64,000 nucleotides of DNA from Desulfuromonas soudanensis (GTDB lineage Bacteria > Desulfobacterota > Desulfuromonadia > Desulfuromonadales > WTL): the NCBI RefSeq assembly GCF_001278055.1, contig NZ_CP010802.1, forward strand, positions 3,100,001 through 3,164,000, in the 5' to 3' direction. The position numbers and the translations under genes were made by a program. Of this stretch, positions 1 through 10,164 are shown piece by piece. The stretch's first letter is position 1. Each line of letters begins with the position of its first letter. Under the pieces are notes generated by a model, which saw nothing but the letters and a program-made list of their open reading frames with translations, did no database searches and was not told the DNA's origin.

Positions 1-133
1 GACCGTGCTGGCCGGGTGCGTAATTGCGGCGTTCGACTGCGCATTTATCGGTATGGCACCTGTCCCCCTTCAGGAACAGTTTCATATTTTCTCTCCGGCA
101 AAGCCGGCAGACGGGACCAGTATATCTAGCCAA
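1..133 (-). CDS. rpsD: 30S ribosomal protein S4, N-terminal part (cut by window edge)
   Basis: Only the first 44 codons are in the window. The translation begins [15 protein letters not shown] and continues to APGQHG, the highly conserved S4 start. Cysteines 9, 12, 26 and 31 are the zinc-binding set of C+ type S4 proteins. The start is a TTG at 131-133; it is preceded by a perfect AGGAGG seven bases upstream, and no ATG fits the family N-terminus. S4 nucleates 30S assembly on 16S rRNA and in many bacteria represses its own operon. It follows rpsK by 20 bases; rpoA and rplQ would be expected next, beyond the window. Confidence 0.95.
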   Translation of the reverse strand, partial: MARYTGPVCRLCRRENMKLFLKGDRCHTDKCAVERRNYAPGQHG

Positions 134-153
134 CGTTCGTCCTCCTTATATCG

Positions 154-549
154 TTAAACTCTTCTGCGTTTCGGGGGACGGCAGCCGTTGTGAGGAATCG
201 GCGTAACGTCCTTGATCAGGGAGATGTTGAGTCCGGCGGCCTGCAGGGCACGGAGAGCGGACTCCCGACCCGAGCCGGGTCCCTTGACGTGGACTTCAAC
301 GCTGCGCATCCCATGCTCCTGGGCCTTTTTTGCGGCATCCTCGGCGGCCACCTGGGCCGCAAAGGGGGTACTCTTGCGGGACCCCTTGAAGGCCTTGGCG
401 CCACATGTCGACCAGGAGATCACGTTCCCGGCGACATCGGTGATGGTGATGATCGTATTATTGAAAGTCGCCTGGATGTGAGCCACTCCAGTCGGGACGT
501 TCTTCTTTTCCTTAGTCTTCCTGACTACTTTCTTACCGGGCTTAGCCAT
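154..549 (-). CDS. rpsK: 30S ribosomal protein S11
   Basis: 131 residues, the usual length for S11. The N-terminus [11 protein letters not shown] is basic, the core [18 protein letters not shown] is diagnostic, and the C-terminus [11 protein letters not shown] is the conserved S11 tail. It sits in the 30S platform and contacts the mRNA exit channel. It lies 11 bases after rpsM in the alpha-operon order rpsM-rpsK-rpsD. Confidence 0.98.
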   Translation of the reverse strand: MAKPGKKVVRKTKEKKNVPTGVAHIQATFNNTIITITDVAGNVISWSTCGAKAFKGSRKSTPFAAQVAAEDAAKKAQEHGMRSVEVHVKGPGSGRESALRALQAAGLNISLIKDVTPIPHNGCRPPKRRRV

Positions 550-560
550 CGTTCCTCCAA

Positions 561-929
561 TTATTTCTTCTTACCGGCCACGGTCTTGCGAGGACCCTTC
601 CGGGTACGGGCATTGGTTTTGGTTTTCTGGCCACGGACGGGAAGTCCTCGGCGATGACGCAATCCACGATAACAACCGAGATCCATCAAGCGCTTGATAT
701 TCATGGAAATTTCGCGACGCAGATCCCCTTCGACCTTGTGTTCACGGTCGATGACTTCGCGGATCTTGCCAAGTTCCACTTCATTCAAGTCGTCGGAACG
801 GGTATTGAAATCTACCCCGGCCTTGGTCAGAATCTCCCTGGACGCGGAGTTACCAATGCCGTAAATGTAGGTGAGTGCTATCTCGCACCGCTTGTTTCTC
901 GGTAAGTCGATACCAGCAATACGTGCCAA
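561..929 (-). CDS. rpsM: 30S ribosomal protein S13
   Basis: 122 residues beginning [14 protein letters not shown], with [14 protein letters not shown] (the helix-two-turn-helix segment) and the basic tail [17 protein letters not shown] that reaches toward the P-site. S13 forms bridges to the 50S subunit in the 30S head. First gene of the alpha-operon segment, following rpmJ by 21 bases and probably co-transcribed from the long ribosomal operon upstream. Confidence 0.98.
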   Translation of the reverse strand: MARIAGIDLPRNKRCEIALTYIYGIGNSASREILTKAGVDFNTRSDDLNEVELGKIREVIDREHKVEGDLRREISMNIKRLMDLGCYRGLRHRRGLPVRGQKTKTNARTRKGPRKTVAGKKK

Positions 930-950
930 TGTCTGTTCCTCCTAATCCCT

Positions 951-1064
951 TTATCCCTGTTTCTGCTTGTGCTTGGGGTTCTCACAGATAATCCGGACAA
1001 TACCCTTGCGCTTGACGACCTTGCACTTGTCGCAGATTGCCTTAACCGAAGCTCGGACCTTCAT
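951..1064 (-). CDS. rpmJ: 50S ribosomal protein L36
   Basis: 37 residues read directly from the sequence: [14 protein letters not shown] at the start and [17 protein letters not shown] at the end. Cysteines 11, 14 and 27 with His32 form the zinc ribbon of the C+ form of L36. Length and position between map and rpsM match the spc/alpha junction of most bacteria. No infA lies between map and rpmJ, where it is often found. Confidence 0.97.
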   Translation of the reverse strand: MKVRASVKAICDKCKVVKRKGIVRIICENPKHKQKQG

Positions 1065-1159
1065 CACTCTATTCCTTTTGGTAAGCCATTCTGTTATTGA
1101 AACACCGAAACCGCGCTGCCAGCCCCGGGATTACCGCCCCACCTGAATTCTCAACCGTC

Positions 1160-1909
1160 TTAACGAATCCGGGTCAGTATTTCAGGGCCGTCTTCGGTGA
1201 CTGCTACCGTGTGTTCAAAGTGAGCGGAGGGTTTCCCGTCGACCGTGACGGCCGTCCACCCATCTTCGAGAATCTTCACCTCGGGGCGTCCCATATTGAT
1301 CATCGGCTCGATGGCCAGAACCATACCGGCTTTAAGCCGCGGACCCTGTCCCGGAGGACCGAAGTTGGGGATCTGCGGGGCTTCATGCAGTTCGCGGCCG
1401 ATGCCGTGGCCGACAAACTCCCGAACCACCGAATACCCTTCTTTCTCGACGCAGGTCTGAACAGCGCTGGAGATGTCGGACAACCGGCCGCCAATGACCG
1501 CCGCCTCAATGCCTAACTCCAGGGACCGCCTGGTGATCCGCAACAGTTTCGCCCTGTCGTCATCGATCGACCCGACGGGGATCGTCATGGCGGCGTCACC
1601 ATAGAACCCCCGATAGACCACACCGAAATCGATACTCAGGATTTCACCCTCGGTCAGCGGGATCTCGTTGGGAAACCCGTGAACAACCTGATCGTTGGGG
1701 GAAGCGCAGACCGTGAAGGGAAAACCGCCATACCCCTTGAAGGCCGGACGGGCCTTCCTCTTCCGGCATTCATCTTCGGCCAGACTGTCAAGCTCCCGGG
1801 TCGTTACACCGGGACAGATTCGCTCCCGCAGCAACTCGAGAATTTCGGCTACCATTTCTCCGGCAACACGCATCTGGTCGAGTTCAGCACTGGATTTTAA
1901 AACGATCAC
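1160..1909 (-). CDS. map: Methionine aminopeptidase, type I
   Basis: 249 residues. It removes the initiator methionine from nascent proteins in the cytoplasm. The dinuclear-metal ligands of the pita-bread fold are visible: Asp in LSIDFGVVYRGFYGDAAMT, His in FVGHGIGRELHEAP, Glu in VLAIEPMIN and Glu in HFEHTVAVTEDGPEIL. No N-terminal SH3-binding zinc extension is present, so it is the short type Ia form. It follows adk with a one-base gap, the common secY-adk-map order. Confidence 0.97.
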   Translation of the reverse strand: MIVLKSSAELDQMRVAGEMVAEILELLRERICPGVTTRELDSLAEDECRKRKARPAFKGYGGFPFTVCASPNDQVVHGFPNEIPLTEGEILSIDFGVVYRGFYGDAAMTIPVGSIDDDRAKLLRITRRSLELGIEAAVIGGRLSDISSAVQTCVEKEGYSVVREFVGHGIGRELHEAPQIPNFGPPGQGPRLKAGMVLAIEPMINMGRPEVKILEDGWTAVTVDGKPSAHFEHTVAVTEDGPEILTRIR

Positions 1910-1910
1910 G

Positions 1911-2558
1911 TCAACTGGTCCGACAGACGGCCAGCAGTTGTTCCTGGACAGCGTTCATTTCCTGCATCCCATCGATGACCGAAAGGAGACCGGCGCGACG
2001 GTAGTAATCGATAAGAGGAGCTGTTTGCTGCTGATAGACGTCCAGCCGATGACGTATGGTCGACTCCTGATCATCCTCGCGCTGAAAAAGCTCTCCGTCG
2101 CAGGCATCACACCTGTCGGCGACAGCAGGAGGATCGAACTTTACGTGATATCCCCGTCCGCAATCCCGACAGGTCCGGCGCCCGGTCAACCTTTCAACCA
2201 GAGCCTCGGTATCCACGTCGAGGGAGACGACGACATCCAGCTCCTTGCCGAGAGCAGCAAGAGTCTCCTTGAGAGCATCGGCCTGAGCTACGTTGCGCGG
2301 AAAACCGTCGAGAATAAAACCGGGGCGGCAGTCATCCTTCAACAGACGTTCCCTGACGATTCCCACCACGATCTCGTCGCCGACCAGCGCGCCGGAATCC
2401 ATGCAGTCCTTGGCCTTGACCCCCATGGGAGTCCCCTCGCGGACTGCCGCCCGCAGGATGTCGCCCGTAGAAATCTGTGGGATCCCGAACCGTACCGTCA
2501 GCATCTTGGCCTGGGTGCCCTTTCCGGCACCAGGAGGTCCTAGCAGAATAAGCTTCAT
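1911..2558 (-). CDS. adk: Adenylate kinase (zinc-type LID)
   Basis: 215 residues. It interconverts ATP + AMP and 2 ADP. The P-loop GPPGAGKGTQ is at residues 7-16, the AMP-site sequence STGDILRAA follows, and FILDGFPRN is conserved. The LID contains CRDCGRGYH and CDACDGE, a four-cysteine zinc site found in many Gram-positive and some delta-proteobacterial enzymes. It is encoded 13 bases after secY and ends one base before map. Confidence 0.98.
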   Translation of the reverse strand: MKLILLGPPGAGKGTQAKMLTVRFGIPQISTGDILRAAVREGTPMGVKAKDCMDSGALVGDEIVVGIVRERLLKDDCRPGFILDGFPRNVAQADALKETLAALGKELDVVVSLDVDTEALVERLTGRRTCRDCGRGYHVKFDPPAVADRCDACDGELFQREDDQESTIRHRLDVYQQQTAPLIDYYRRAGLLSVIDGMQEMNAVQEQLLAVCRTS

Positions 2559-2571
2559 CGTTTCTATTGCC

Positions 2572-3882
2572 CTACCCGTGACGTCCCTTGAGGGTCACAC
2601 CCTTCATGAACCCTTCATAGGAGCGGGAGATGAGATGCGCCTCGATCTGCGAGGCCGTATCCATTCCGACACCAACGACAATCAGCAAGGAGGTTCCGCC
2701 GAAATAAAAGGGGATATTAAATTGTCCGATCAATATGGTCGGCAGCACGCAAACCGCCGAGACATACAGGGCGCCGGCAAAGGTGAGCCGGCTCAACACC
2801 GTATCGATATATTCGGCAGTTGCCTTCCCGGGACGAATCCCCGGAACATAACCACCCTGCTTTTTGACATTATCGGCCACATCCACAGGGTTGAAAGTCA
2901 CAGCCGTGTAGAAGTAACAGAAGAAGATGATAAATGCAACGAAAAAAACGTTATACAGCCAGTGGCTCGGAGTCATCATGGAAGCGACGGTCTGGACCCA
3001 AGGGACATCGACGAGGTTGGCCACGGTCGCCGGGAACATGATGATCGAACTGGCAAAGATGGGCGGGATGACGCCGCTCATATTGACCTTGAGGGGGAGG
3101 TGGCTGGTCTGGCCCCCGTAATTGCGCATGCCGACGACGCGCTTGGCATAATGAATCGGGACTCGCCGCTGGCCTCTCTCCATGAAGACGATGGCCCAGA
3201 TTACGGCGACCATCAGCGCCACGATGATCAGCAACACCACCGGTGAGATGGCGCCGGTGGTCGAGAGACGCAGGGTGTTGACGATGGCCGACGGCATGTT
3301 GGCGACAATACCTGCAAAGATGATCAGCGAGATGCCGTTGCCGATACCGCGTTCGGTGATCTGCTCGCCGAGCCACATGATAAAGGCTGTTCCGGCAGTC
3401 AGGGTGATGATTGTCAGCAGGATGAAGCCGATGCCCTGGTCCGGGACGACCAGTTCGCCGGCCGGGCCACGCATGGTCTGAAGACCGACGGCGATCCCAG
3501 CGCCCTGGATGACGGACAGCACGATGGTTCCGTATCGGGTCCATTTGGTGATCGTCTTGCGCCCCTGCTCCCCTTCCTTCGACAACCGCTCCACGGGCTC
3601 AAAAACCACCGTAAGCAACTGCAAAATAATGGATGCACTGATGTAGGGCATGATCCCGAGGGCAAACACCGTCATGCGCTCAAGCGCACCGCCGGTAAAA
3701 GCGCTGACGAGACCCAGAAGAGTCCCCTGGGTTCCCTCAAAGAACTTAGCGAGAACCTGGGCGTCAATCCCCGGCGTCGGAACATGACATCCCACCCGGT
3801 AAACCGCAAGCATACCGAGAGTGAAGAGAATCCGTCGGCGCAGTTCGGGGATACGAAAGATATTTTGTATGCTCGCGATCAA
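2572..3882 (-). CDS. secY: Protein translocase subunit SecY
   Basis: 436 residues with ten hydrophobic segments, forming the channel of the SecYEG translocon in the inner membrane. [30 protein letters not shown] and the C-terminal [13 protein letters not shown] are family hallmarks. I chose a TTG start at 3880-3882, one base after the rplO stop: GAGGT lies eight bases upstream inside rplO, and the resulting N-terminus [13 protein letters not shown] resembles Geobacter SecY as I remember it. A longer frame would overlap rplO by 44 bases without matching the family. SecE, its partner, is encoded at 28672-28857. Confidence 0.96.
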   Translation of the reverse strand: MIASIQNIFRIPELRRRILFTLGMLAVYRVGCHVPTPGIDAQVLAKFFEGTQGTLLGLVSAFTGGALERMTVFALGIMPYISASIILQLLTVVFEPVERLSKEGEQGRKTITKWTRYGTIVLSVIQGAGIAVGLQTMRGPAGELVVPDQGIGFILLTIITLTAGTAFIMWLGEQITERGIGNGISLIIFAGIVANMPSAIVNTLRLSTTGAISPVVLLIIVALMVAVIWAIVFMERGQRRVPIHYAKRVVGMRNYGGQTSHLPLKVNMSGVIPPIFASSIIMFPATVANLVDVPWVQTVASMMTPSHWLYNVFFVAFIIFFCYFYTAVTFNPVDVADNVKKQGGYVPGIRPGKATAEYIDTVLSRLTFAGALYVSAVCVLPTILIGQFNIPFYFGGTSLLIVVGVGMDTASQIEAHLISRSYEGFMKGVTLKGRHG

Positions 3883-3883
3883 T

Positions 3884-4324
3884 TTAGATAACCTCGGCTT
3901 TGCCGCCCGCCGCCTCGATCTTAGCAATGGCCGACTTGCTGAACTTATGAGCCTTCACGGTCAGGGCCTTGGAGAAATCGCCGTCGGCAAGAATCTTGAC
4001 GCCGTCCCCCACCTTATTGATCAGGCCGGCCTGGCCGAGGGATTCCAGATCAACGACGCTCCCGGCCTCAAAAAGCTCCAGGTCGCGCAGGTTGACAAGA
4101 ACGTACTCCTTCTTGTTCAGGGAGGTGAACCCTCGTTTCGGAAGGCGGCGCTGCAGAGGCATCTGCCCACCTTCGAATCCTGCCTTGACGCCGCCGCCGG
4201 AGCGGGCATTCTGCCCCTTATGTCCCTTGCCGGCCGTTTTGCCGTTGCCGGAACCAGGACCACGTCCGAGGCGCTTTCTATTTTTGGTCGAACCGAGTGC
4301 CGGTTTCAGATTACTCAGATCCAT
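3884..4324 (-). CDS. rplO: 50S ribosomal protein L15
   Basis: 146 residues starting [22 protein letters not shown]; the glycine-rich [17 protein letters not shown] segment is the extended L15 tail that threads through 23S rRNA. The upstream in-frame extension to 4381 overlaps rpmD and lacks family similarity, so the ATG at 4324 is used. It sits between rpmD and secY as in most spc operons. Confidence 0.97.
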   Translation of the reverse strand: MDLSNLKPALGSTKNRKRLGRGPGSGNGKTAGKGHKGQNARSGGGVKAGFEGGQMPLQRRLPKRGFTSLNKKEYVLVNLRDLELFEAGSVVDLESLGQAGLINKVGDGVKILADGDFSKALTVKAHKFSKSAIAKIEAAGGKAEVI

Positions 4325-4343
4325 AGCTCTATTCCTTGCGAAG

Positions 4344-4523
4344 TCAGTCTTCAATTGAAACCATATGGGAGACTTTGGCAATCATCCCACGGATTTCCGG
4401 AGTGTCCTGTTTGACCACGGTCTGATGAAGACGGGTCAACCCGAGTCCCTTCAGTACCTTGGTAAAATATTCTTTGCGGCCGATGCCGCTTTTTTTCAGG
4501 GTGATTTTAACTTGCCCGTCCAT
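4344..4523 (-). CDS. rpmD: 50S ribosomal protein L30
   Basis: 59 residues, [17 protein letters not shown] to VSHMVSIED. The motif [19 protein letters not shown] is the conserved L30 core. The ATG at 4523 is chosen over a longer frame because it gives the family length and N-terminus and avoids overlapping rpsE. The order rpsE-rpmD-rplO is standard. Confidence 0.96.
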   Translation of the reverse strand: MDGQVKITLKKSGIGRKEYFTKVLKGLGLTRLHQTVVKQDTPEIRGMIAKVSHMVSIED

Positions 4524-4533
4524 AATATGCTCC

Positions 4534-5031
4534 TTATTCGCCGGAACCAAACCCGCGGCGAGCCATGATTTCTTCAGCACTTTTGAGCTGAGAAAGAGCA
4601 TTTAGGGTCGCCTTCACCACATTGTGCGGATTGTTGGAACCGAGACACTTGGACAGAATGTCGCCGACACCCGCCACTTCGAGAACGGCGCGCGTGGCAC
4701 CTCCGGCGATGACGCCGGTACCCTGGGAAGCCGGTTTAAGCAGGACCTTGCCTGCACCGAACTTGCCAAGAACATCAAAAGGGATGGTACGGTCCTTGAG
4801 AGGAACACGGATCAGGTTTTTCTTCGCCTGCTCCACCCCCTTGCGAATAGCCTCGGGGACCTCTTTGGCCTTCCCGAGACCGAAACCGACAATACCCTCG
4901 CCGTCGCCCACCACCACCAGGGCGGAGAAACTGAAACGACGACCACCTTTGACGACCTTTGAACAACGATTGATATGAATGACTCGGTCAGTCAAGTTCA
5001 GCTCTTTGGAATCGATGCGAAGCAAAGACAT
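4534..5031 (-). CDS. rpsE: 30S ribosomal protein S5
   Basis: 165 residues. The double-stranded-RNA-binding-like N-domain contains [21 protein letters not shown], and the C-domain has [19 protein letters not shown] and [13 protein letters not shown]5 lies at the mRNA entry channel and affects decoding fidelity. It is ten bases from rplR and ten from rpmD. Confidence 0.98.
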   Translation of the reverse strand: MSLLRIDSKELNLTDRVIHINRCSKVVKGGRRFSFSALVVVGDGEGIVGFGLGKAKEVPEAIRKGVEQAKKNLIRVPLKDRTIPFDVLGKFGAGKVLLKPASQGTGVIAGGATRAVLEVAGVGDILSKCLGSNNPHNVVKATLNALSQLKSAEEIMARRGFGSGE

Positions 5032-5041
5032 CCTCCTTTAC

Positions 5042-5410
5042 CTAGAAAGACAGGCCGGCTTCACGAGCCGCGTCGGCAAGGGCCTGAATGCGCCCATGAT
5101 ACAGAAAACCGTTGCGGTCAAAGACCACCTGTTTGATGTTTTTTTCAAGGGCTTTTTTGGCAATTGCCTCGCCCACCGCCTTGGCCGCTTCGATATTACC
5201 GGTGTATTTCTGACCATCGGCAACGTCCTTGCACACAGTTGAAGCAGCCACCAGAGTCGTTCCGGTGATGTCTTCGATAATCTGTGCGTAAATATGTTTA
5301 GCGCTCCGGTAAATGCAGAGTCGAGGGCGCCCGGTCGTACCCCGGACCTTACGACGAACCCGGACCTGACGCTTCAACCGTGCCTGAGCCCTTTTATTTG
5401 CAACGCTCAC
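5042..5410 (-). CDS. rplR: 50S ribosomal protein L18
   Basis: 122 residues; binds 5S rRNA in the central protuberance. Core motifs are [19 protein letters not shown] and the C-terminal [22 protein letters not shown] place the start at a GTG (5408-5410): AAGGAG lies seven bases upstream, and the N-terminus [14 protein letters not shown] matches the family. An ATG seven codons further upstream has no good ribosome-binding site. Confidence 0.96.
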   Translation of the reverse strand: MSVANKRAQARLKRQVRVRRKVRGTTGRPRLCIYRSAKHIYAQIIEDITGTTLVAASTVCKDVADGQKYTGNIEAAKAVGEAIAKKALEKNIKQVVFDRNGFLYHGRIQALADAAREAGLSF

Positions 5411-5436
5411 GATAGTTCTCCTTGCCTGCACGTCAC

Positions 5437-5973
5437 TTATTTTTTGCCGGTCTTGCCAGCCTTACGGATAATCCGTTCATCAGAATACTTGATGCCCTTG
5501 CCCTTGTAGGGTTCAGGTTCGCGGAATGACCGGATCTTCGCCGCCGTCGCCCCGACAAGTTCCTTATCGATCCCCTTGACCGTGATCTTCGTCTGCTTTT
5601 CGACTTCCGCCGAAATGCCGGCCGGCAAGGGGTATTCGATGGGGTGCGAGTAGCCGAGGGCCAGATTCAGCACCGGACCCTTGAGCTCGGCGCGATAACC
5701 AACGCCGTTGATCTCGAGGATCTTCTGGTACCCCTTGGTAACACCCTCGACCATATTGGCGATCAGCGTCCGCGTCAACCCCTGCATGGCCCCGCCATTC
5801 CGTCCCTCGGGAGCGGTCACCAGGATTTGGTCGACATCCACCTGGACGTTGACCTCCTCACGGAGCGTCCTGGTGAGTTCACCGTTGGGTCCCTTGACAT
5901 TCAGGGTCGTTCCGCTCTGAACCACCTTGACTCCGGAAGGAATCGCAATGGGTTTTTTTCCAATTCTTGACAT
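5437..5973 (-). CDS. rplF: 50S ribosomal protein L6
   Basis: 178 residues made of two related L6 domains. The start [17 protein letters not shown] is diagnostic, as is the C-terminal [17 protein letters not shown] segment that contacts the sarcin-ricin region. The ATG at 5973 is preferred to one three codons upstream because AGGAG is about ten bases before it and almost abuts the upstream one. Confidence 0.97.
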   Translation of the reverse strand: MSRIGKKPIAIPSGVKVVQSGTTLNVKGPNGELTRTLREEVNVQVDVDQILVTAPEGRNGGAMQGLTRTLIANMVEGVTKGYQKILEINGVGYRAELKGPVLNLALGYSHPIEYPLPAGISAEVEKQTKITVKGIDKELVGATAAKIRSFREPEPYKGKGIKYSDERIIRKAGKTGKK

Positions 5974-6001
5974 CGTCTTCATACTCCTAGAGCCGAATCA
6001 C

Positions 6002-6400
6002 TTACCAGACGGTGCAGAGAACCTCTCCGCCAACCTCAGCCTCACGGGCCGCCGCATCGTGCAGCACCCCCTTGGAAGTCGAGAGGATTGCGTTCCCCAG
6101 GCCACTCTTGATCATGGGGATTTCCTCCTTGCCGACATAAACACGACGACCTGGAGTAGAGATCCGCTTGATTTCGTGAATCACATGTTTGTTATCATTG
6201 TCGAATTTCAGATAAATCCGCAGCACGCCCTGCTTGTCGTCGCTGACGGTCTTGAAATTCTTGATATACCCGAGATCTTTGAGCACCGTGGCAATGGCCA
6301 CTTTTACGTTGGACGACGGCATGTCCAGTTTGGGGTGCTTCGCCATCCCCGCGTTCCGAATACGGGTCAGCAGATCCGCAATAGGATCGGTCATTGCCAT
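6002..6400 (-). CDS. rpsH: 30S ribosomal protein S8
   Basis: 132 residues; [17 protein letters not shown] is the family N-terminus, and the C-terminal [27 protein letters not shown] includes the STSKG motif that binds helix 21 of 16S rRNA. S8 is the usual translational repressor of spc operons. AGGAG stands eight bases before the ATG at 6400. Confidence 0.97.
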   Translation of the reverse strand: MAMTDPIADLLTRIRNAGMAKHPKLDMPSSNVKVAIATVLKDLGYIKNFKTVSDDKQGVLRIYLKFDNDNKHVIHEIKRISTPGRRVYVGKEEIPMIKSGLGNAILSTSKGVLHDAAAREAEVGGEVLCTVW

Positions 6401-6424
6401 GAATACAGCTCCTCTATGCTTTCT

Positions 6425-6610
6425 TTACCAGCTCGACTTAGTTACACCGGGAAGTTTACCTTCCGACGCCAGCTTGCGCAGGCAAATCCTGCACATATCA
6501 AATTTCCGGTAATAGGCCCTGGGACGACCGCAAAGGGGACAGCGATTGTATTTCTGCACGCTGAACTTTGGTGTCGCCGCAGCCTTAATCATCATCGATT
6601 TCTTAGCCAC
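6425..6610 (-). CDS. rpsN: 30S ribosomal protein S14, zinc-binding short form
   Basis: 61 residues, the short type Z (C+) form rather than the roughly 100-residue zinc-free form. Zinc ligands are the cysteines of CPLCGRP and [23 protein letters not shown] and [10 protein letters not shown] at the end match the family. Located between rplE and rpsH as usual. Confidence 0.97.
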   Translation of the reverse strand: MAKKSMMIKAAATPKFSVQKYNRCPLCGRPRAYYRKFDMCRICLRKLASEGKLPGVTKSSW

Positions 6611-6622
6611 TGTAAACCTCCG

Positions 6623-7174
6623 CTATCCTTCCGACTTTTTCCTAAAGGGCATTCCCATTCCAGCAAGAAGGGCACGCCCCTCTTCGTCAGTCCTGGCTGA
6701 GGTGACGATGGTCACATTCATTCCCTTGACCTTGTCGATTTTCTCGAAATCAATCTCAGGGAAAATCAACTGCTCTTTGATCCCCAGAGTGTAGTTACCC
6801 CGGCCGTCGAAAGCTTTGGGCGAAACGCCCTTGAAATCGCGGACACGAGGGAGGGCAACATTGATCAGACGATCAAGAAACTCATAGGCTCTGTTCCGGC
6901 GCAAAGTCACCATGCAACCGATGGGCATCCCTTCACGAAGCTTGAAGGTGGCGATGGAGTTCTTCGCCTTGGTGACAACCGCCTTCTGGCCACTGATCCG
7001 GCCCAGTTCCACAACGGCCGACTCGAGAATTTTGATATTCTGAATGGCCTCCCCGAGGCCCATATTGATAACGACCTTCTCGATCCGGGGGACTTCCATA
7101 ACATTTTTAAGCTGCAGGTCCTTCATGAGCTGAGGTGCCAGCTCGGCCTGGTATTTCTCTTTCAGTCTGGCCAT
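6623..7174 (-). CDS. rplE: 50S ribosomal protein L5
   Basis: 183 residues; [48 protein letters not shown] and the C-terminal [21 protein letters not shown] are all L5 hallmarks. It binds 5S rRNA and contacts P-site tRNA. Twelve bases separate it from rplX and from rpsN. Confidence 0.98.
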   Translation of the reverse strand: MARLKEKYQAELAPQLMKDLQLKNVMEVPRIEKVVINMGLGEAIQNIKILESAVVELGRISGQKAVVTKAKNSIATFKLREGMPIGCMVTLRRNRAYEFLDRLINVALPRVRDFKGVSPKAFDGRGNYTLGIKEQLIFPEIDFEKIDKVKGMNVTIVTSARTDEEGRALLAGMGMPFRKKSEG

Positions 7175-7186
7175 GGAAATCCTCCG

Positions 7187-7516
7187 TTACTTATCCACGA
7201 TCTCGTTACACTTCTTGCAAAAGCGGGTCTTGGTGCCATCGTCGAGGATACGCACGCCGGTACGAGCCGCCTTGTTGCACGCCCCGCAGAGAAGAAGGAC
7301 GTTCGACGCATCGATTGCCGCTTCTTTCTCGACGATTCCACCCTCGGCATTGGCCCGATTCGGACGAGTGTGCCGTTTGATCATATTCAGGTTCTCGACG
7401 ACAATCCGTCCTTTTTCCGGGAAAACCCTGACAACCTTGCCGGATTTGCCCTTCTCCTTCCCCGCTATGACCATCACCATGTCATCTTTTTTGACATGAA
7501 ATTTCTTTGCCGCCAT
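7187..7516 (-). CDS. rplX: 50S ribosomal protein L24 with C-terminal cysteine pairs
   Basis: 109 residues. The KOW segment is DDMVMVIAGKEKGKSGKVVRV, followed by VENLNMIKRHTRP. The C-terminal part carries CGACNK and CKKCNE, two CxxC pairs likely to bind zinc, a feature I associate with many delta-proteobacterial L24 proteins but not with E. coli L24. It is an assembly initiator protein of the 50S subunit. Confidence 0.97.
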   Translation of the reverse strand: MAAKKFHVKKDDMVMVIAGKEKGKSGKVVRVFPEKGRIVVENLNMIKRHTRPNRANAEGGIVEKEAAIDASNVLLLCGACNKAARTGVRILDDGTKTRFCKKCNEIVDK

Positions 7517-7541
7517 TGCTTCTTATCTCCCAGTTACTAAT

Positions 7542-7910
7542 TTAGAGTACTTCGGGGGCCAACGACACGATTTTCATGAAGCGGCGGGCCCGGAGTTCAC
7601 GGGCGACGGGTCCGAAAATACGGGTCCCGACAGGCTCTCCGGCAGCATTGACCACCACGGCGGAGTTCTTGTCGAAGCGGATATATGAACCATCCGGGCG
7701 GGTTATTTCCTTGGCCGTCCTGACAATGACGGCACGAACCACGTCACCTTTTCTGACCTTGGAATTGGGCAGGGCCTCCTTAACGGAGCAGATGATGATA
7801 TCGCCAAGACCGGCGTACTTCCTCTTGGAGCCGCCAAGCACCTTGACGCAGCAGAGCTTCCGTGCACCGGAATTGTCTGCGACATCAAGCATCGTCTGCA
7901 TCTGAATCAT
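7542..7910 (-). CDS. rplN: 50S ribosomal protein L14
   Basis: 122 residues: [19 protein letters not shown] at the start and [23 protein letters not shown] at the end, with [11 protein letters not shown] in the middle. L14 forms an intersubunit bridge and is a docking site for the silencing factor RsfS. First gene of the spc segment, 12 bases after rpsQ. Confidence 0.98.
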   Translation of the reverse strand: MIQMQTMLDVADNSGARKLCCVKVLGGSKRKYAGLGDIIICSVKEALPNSKVRKGDVVRAVIVRTAKEITRPDGSYIRFDKNSAVVVNAAGEPVGTRIFGPVARELRARRFMKIVSLAPEVL

Positions 7911-7922
7911 GGCTTGTATCTC

Positions 7923-8204
7923 CTAAACGGTTACGTTCTTTTCTAAGATTTCGCGGACTCTCCACCGCTTATCACGGGACAGCGGTCTGGTCTCCACGAG
8001 GAGAACCTTGTCGCCGACGCTACAGCTGTTCTGCTCGTCATGCGCCTTGTAAGTCACCCCACGCTTGAGGTATTTTTTGTAGACGGGATGCTTGATCAGC
8101 TGATCGACCTTGACAACCACGGTCTTGTCCATCTTGTCGCTGACCACAATACCCATCAGGGTTTTACGATTTCCACGCTCTTTATTAATATCTGTCATCG
8201 CCAT
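7923..8204 (-). CDS. rpsQ: 30S ribosomal protein S17
   Basis: 93 residues. The OB-fold motifs [30 protein letters not shown] and [14 protein letters not shown] are conserved. S17 is a primary 16S rRNA binding protein. It follows rpmC by six bases and is the last gene of the S10 group. Confidence 0.97.
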   Translation of the reverse strand: MAMTDINKERGNRKTLMGIVVSDKMDKTVVVKVDQLIKHPVYKKYLKRGVTYKAHDEQNSCSVGDKVLLVETRPLSRDKRWRVREILEKNVTV

Positions 8205-8210
8205 TCCTCG

Positions 8211-8399
8211 CTATCCCAGCTTTTCCCGCAGAACGGTCTTTACCCGGGCGATATCTTTTCTGACCTGGTTGACCCGGCCGCTGTTCTCCAAGTGTCCCGT
8301 GTGGAGCTGGAACCGAAGATTGAACAACTCCTGATTCAATTCCTGATCTTTCTTCGCCAGATCCTCGACACTGAGGTCTCTGATCTCACTAGCCTTCAT
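8211..8399 (-). CDS. rpmC: 50S ribosomal protein L29
   Basis: 62 residues folding as two antiparallel helices: [20 protein letters not shown], then [15 protein letters not shown] and [16 protein letters not shown]29 lies near the peptide exit tunnel. Its start overlaps the end of rplP by 11 bases, the usual tight L16-L29 coupling. Confidence 0.97.
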   Translation of the reverse strand: MKASEIRDLSVEDLAKKDQELNQELFNLRFQLHTGHLENSGRVNQVRKDIARVKTVLREKLG

Positions 8400-8814
8400 T
8401 GCCGATTTCCTCCCTGATCACAAACTTGGTTTTCAAGGGGAGCTTATGAGCTGCGAGACGGAAGGCCTCGCGGGCCTCTTCCAAATCAACCCCCTGCATC
8501 TCATAGAGCACAACACCGGGCCGGATGACTGCGACCCAACTGTCCGGAGAACCCTTTCCCTTACCCATACGGGTTTCGGCAGGTTTCCGTGTCAGCGGCT
8601 TGTCAGGAAAGATCCTGATCCAGATCTTGCCGCCGCGCTTGACATAGCGGGTCATGGCACGACGAGCGGCCTCGATCTGTCGAGAAGAAAGCCAGCCGCA
8701 GGCCAACGCCTGAAGACCGTAGTCGCCGAAGGTGATTTCGGTACCACCCTTGGCGGCGCCCTTCATGCGCCCCTTAAATGTTTTTCTATGCTTAACCTTC
8801 TTGGGCATTAACAT
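8389..8814 (-). CDS. rplP: 50S ribosomal protein L16
   Basis: 141 residues; [54 protein letters not shown] and [15 protein letters not shown] are typical. L16 helps shape the A site. AGGAG is nine bases before the ATG at 8814; an ATG two codons later is possible. Confidence 0.97.
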   Translation of the reverse strand: MLMPKKVKHRKTFKGRMKGAAKGGTEITFGDYGLQALACGWLSSRQIEAARRAMTRYVKRGGKIWIRIFPDKPLTRKPAETRMGKGKGSPDSWVAVIRPGVVLYEMQGVDLEEAREAFRLAAHKLPLKTKFVIREEIGNEG

Positions 8815-8842
8815 AACAGATTACTCCTATCCCGATCACTCT

Positions 8843-9478
8843 TTACTGTGCTTTTGCGAGAACTTCGCCCTTGAAGATAAGAACCTTGACGCCGATAATG
8901 CCGTACGTGGTTTTCGCTTCTGCGAACCCGTAATCGATATCGGCGCGCAGGGTGTGCAGCGGCACACGCCCTTCACGGTACCATTCGGTACGGCTCATTT
9001 CAGCGCCACCGAGACGGCCGCTGCAGTGGATCTTGATCCCCTGGGCGCCGAACTTCAGTGCCGAACTGACGCTCTTCTTCATGGCCCGGCGGAAGGCGAC
9101 GCGGCGTTCGAGTTGAAGTGCGACGTTTTCAGCAACGAGCTGGGCATCGATTTCAGGTTTGCGAACTTCCTGAATGTTGATGAAGACTTCCTTGTCGGTG
9201 AGTTTGGCCAGCTCCTTTTTGAGAGCCTCAACCTCGGAACCCTTCTTGCCGATGATGATCCCGGGACGAGCAGCAAAGATATTGATCTTCGCCTTGTTGG
9301 CAGCCCGCTCCATTTCGATCTTGGAAATACCGGCGTGAAAGAGCCTTTTCTTGAGGTAGTTGCGGAGCTTGATATCCTCATGCAACAACTTGGCGTAATC
9401 AGCCTCGGCATACCACTTCGAGTCCCAGGTCTTGATGACCCCCAAACGAAATCCTATTGGATGTACTTTCTGGCCCAA
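8843..9478 (-). CDS. rpsC: 30S ribosomal protein S3
   Basis: 211 residues, with [24 protein letters not shown] at the N-terminus, a KH domain containing [20 protein letters not shown], and the C-domain [23 protein letters not shown]3 lines the mRNA entry channel with S4 and S5. Located between rplV and rplP. Confidence 0.98.
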   Translation of the reverse strand: MGQKVHPIGFRLGVIKTWDSKWYAEADYAKLLHEDIKLRNYLKKRLFHAGISKIEMERAANKAKINIFAARPGIIIGKKGSEVEALKKELAKLTDKEVFINIQEVRKPEIDAQLVAENVALQLERRVAFRRAMKKSVSSALKFGAQGIKIHCSGRLGGAEMSRTEWYREGRVPLHTLRADIDYGFAEAKTTYGIIGVKVLIFKGEVLAKAQ

Positions 9479-9498
9479 ACTATCACCTCCTCAACAGA

Positions 9499-9831
9499 TT
9501 ATTTTTCGTCAAGCACAACCAGAATGTGACTGGTCGGCTTACGGATTTTGGTCGCACGTCCCTGCGCCCGCGGGATGAACCGCTTAAGTGCGGGCCCCTG
9601 ATCGACGGTGATGGTCTTCACATACAACCGGTCGACGTCAGAGACGCCCTTCTGCTCTGCATTGGCGACAGCCGAACTGACCAGCTTGGCGACGATGTCG
9701 GCAGCCTTCTGCGGAGAAAATTTGAGGACATTAAGAGCGTCCTGCACCTTCTTGCCACGCACCAGGTCGACGACCAGGCGAGTTTTCTGCGGTGACAGAC
9801 GGATATAACTGAGTTTGGCTCTGGCTTCCAT
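9499..9831 (-). CDS. rplV: 50S ribosomal protein L22
   Basis: 110 residues: MEARAKLSYIRLSPQKTRLV, LVRGKKVQDALNVL and the beta-hairpin sequence GPALKRFIPRAQGRA that narrows the peptide exit tunnel. Its position between rpsS and rpsC is standard. Confidence 0.98.
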   Translation of the reverse strand: MEARAKLSYIRLSPQKTRLVVDLVRGKKVQDALNVLKFSPQKAADIVAKLVSSAVANAEQKGVSDVDRLYVKTITVDQGPALKRFIPRAQGRATKIRKPTSHILVVLDEK

Positions 9832-9858
9832 GAATCTATAGCTCCTTACGCGGAATCA

Positions 9859-10137
9859 CTATTTCTTCTTCAGCTTGCTCTTCTTATCCGCGCCGTGCCC
9901 ATAATAGGTCCGGGTGGGAGCGAACTCACCAAGCTTGTGACCGACCATGTTCTCAGAAACGAAGACCGGAACAAACTTCTTGCCGTTGTGGACAGCAAAG
10001 GTAAGACCAACGAATTCAGGGAATATGGTCGACCGGCGGGACCAGGTCTTGATGACCTTTTTGGCCAACCCTTCAGCCGCCAACTTGCGTGTAATACATT
10101 CTTGGACGTAAGGCCCTTTTTTTATTGATCTAGCCAC
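9859..10137 (-). CDS. rpsS: 30S ribosomal protein S19
   Basis: 92 residues: [35 protein letters not shown] and [23 protein letters not shown] are S19 signatures. S19 lies in the 30S head and contacts A-site tRNA with S13. Confidence 0.98.
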   Translation of the reverse strand: MARSIKKGPYVQECITRKLAAEGLAKKVIKTWSRRSTIFPEFVGLTFAVHNGKKFVPVFVSENMVGHKLGEFAPTRTYYGHGADKKSKLKKK

Positions 10138-10164
10138 TGCCGTCTCCTCTATCAGAAAATGGTG

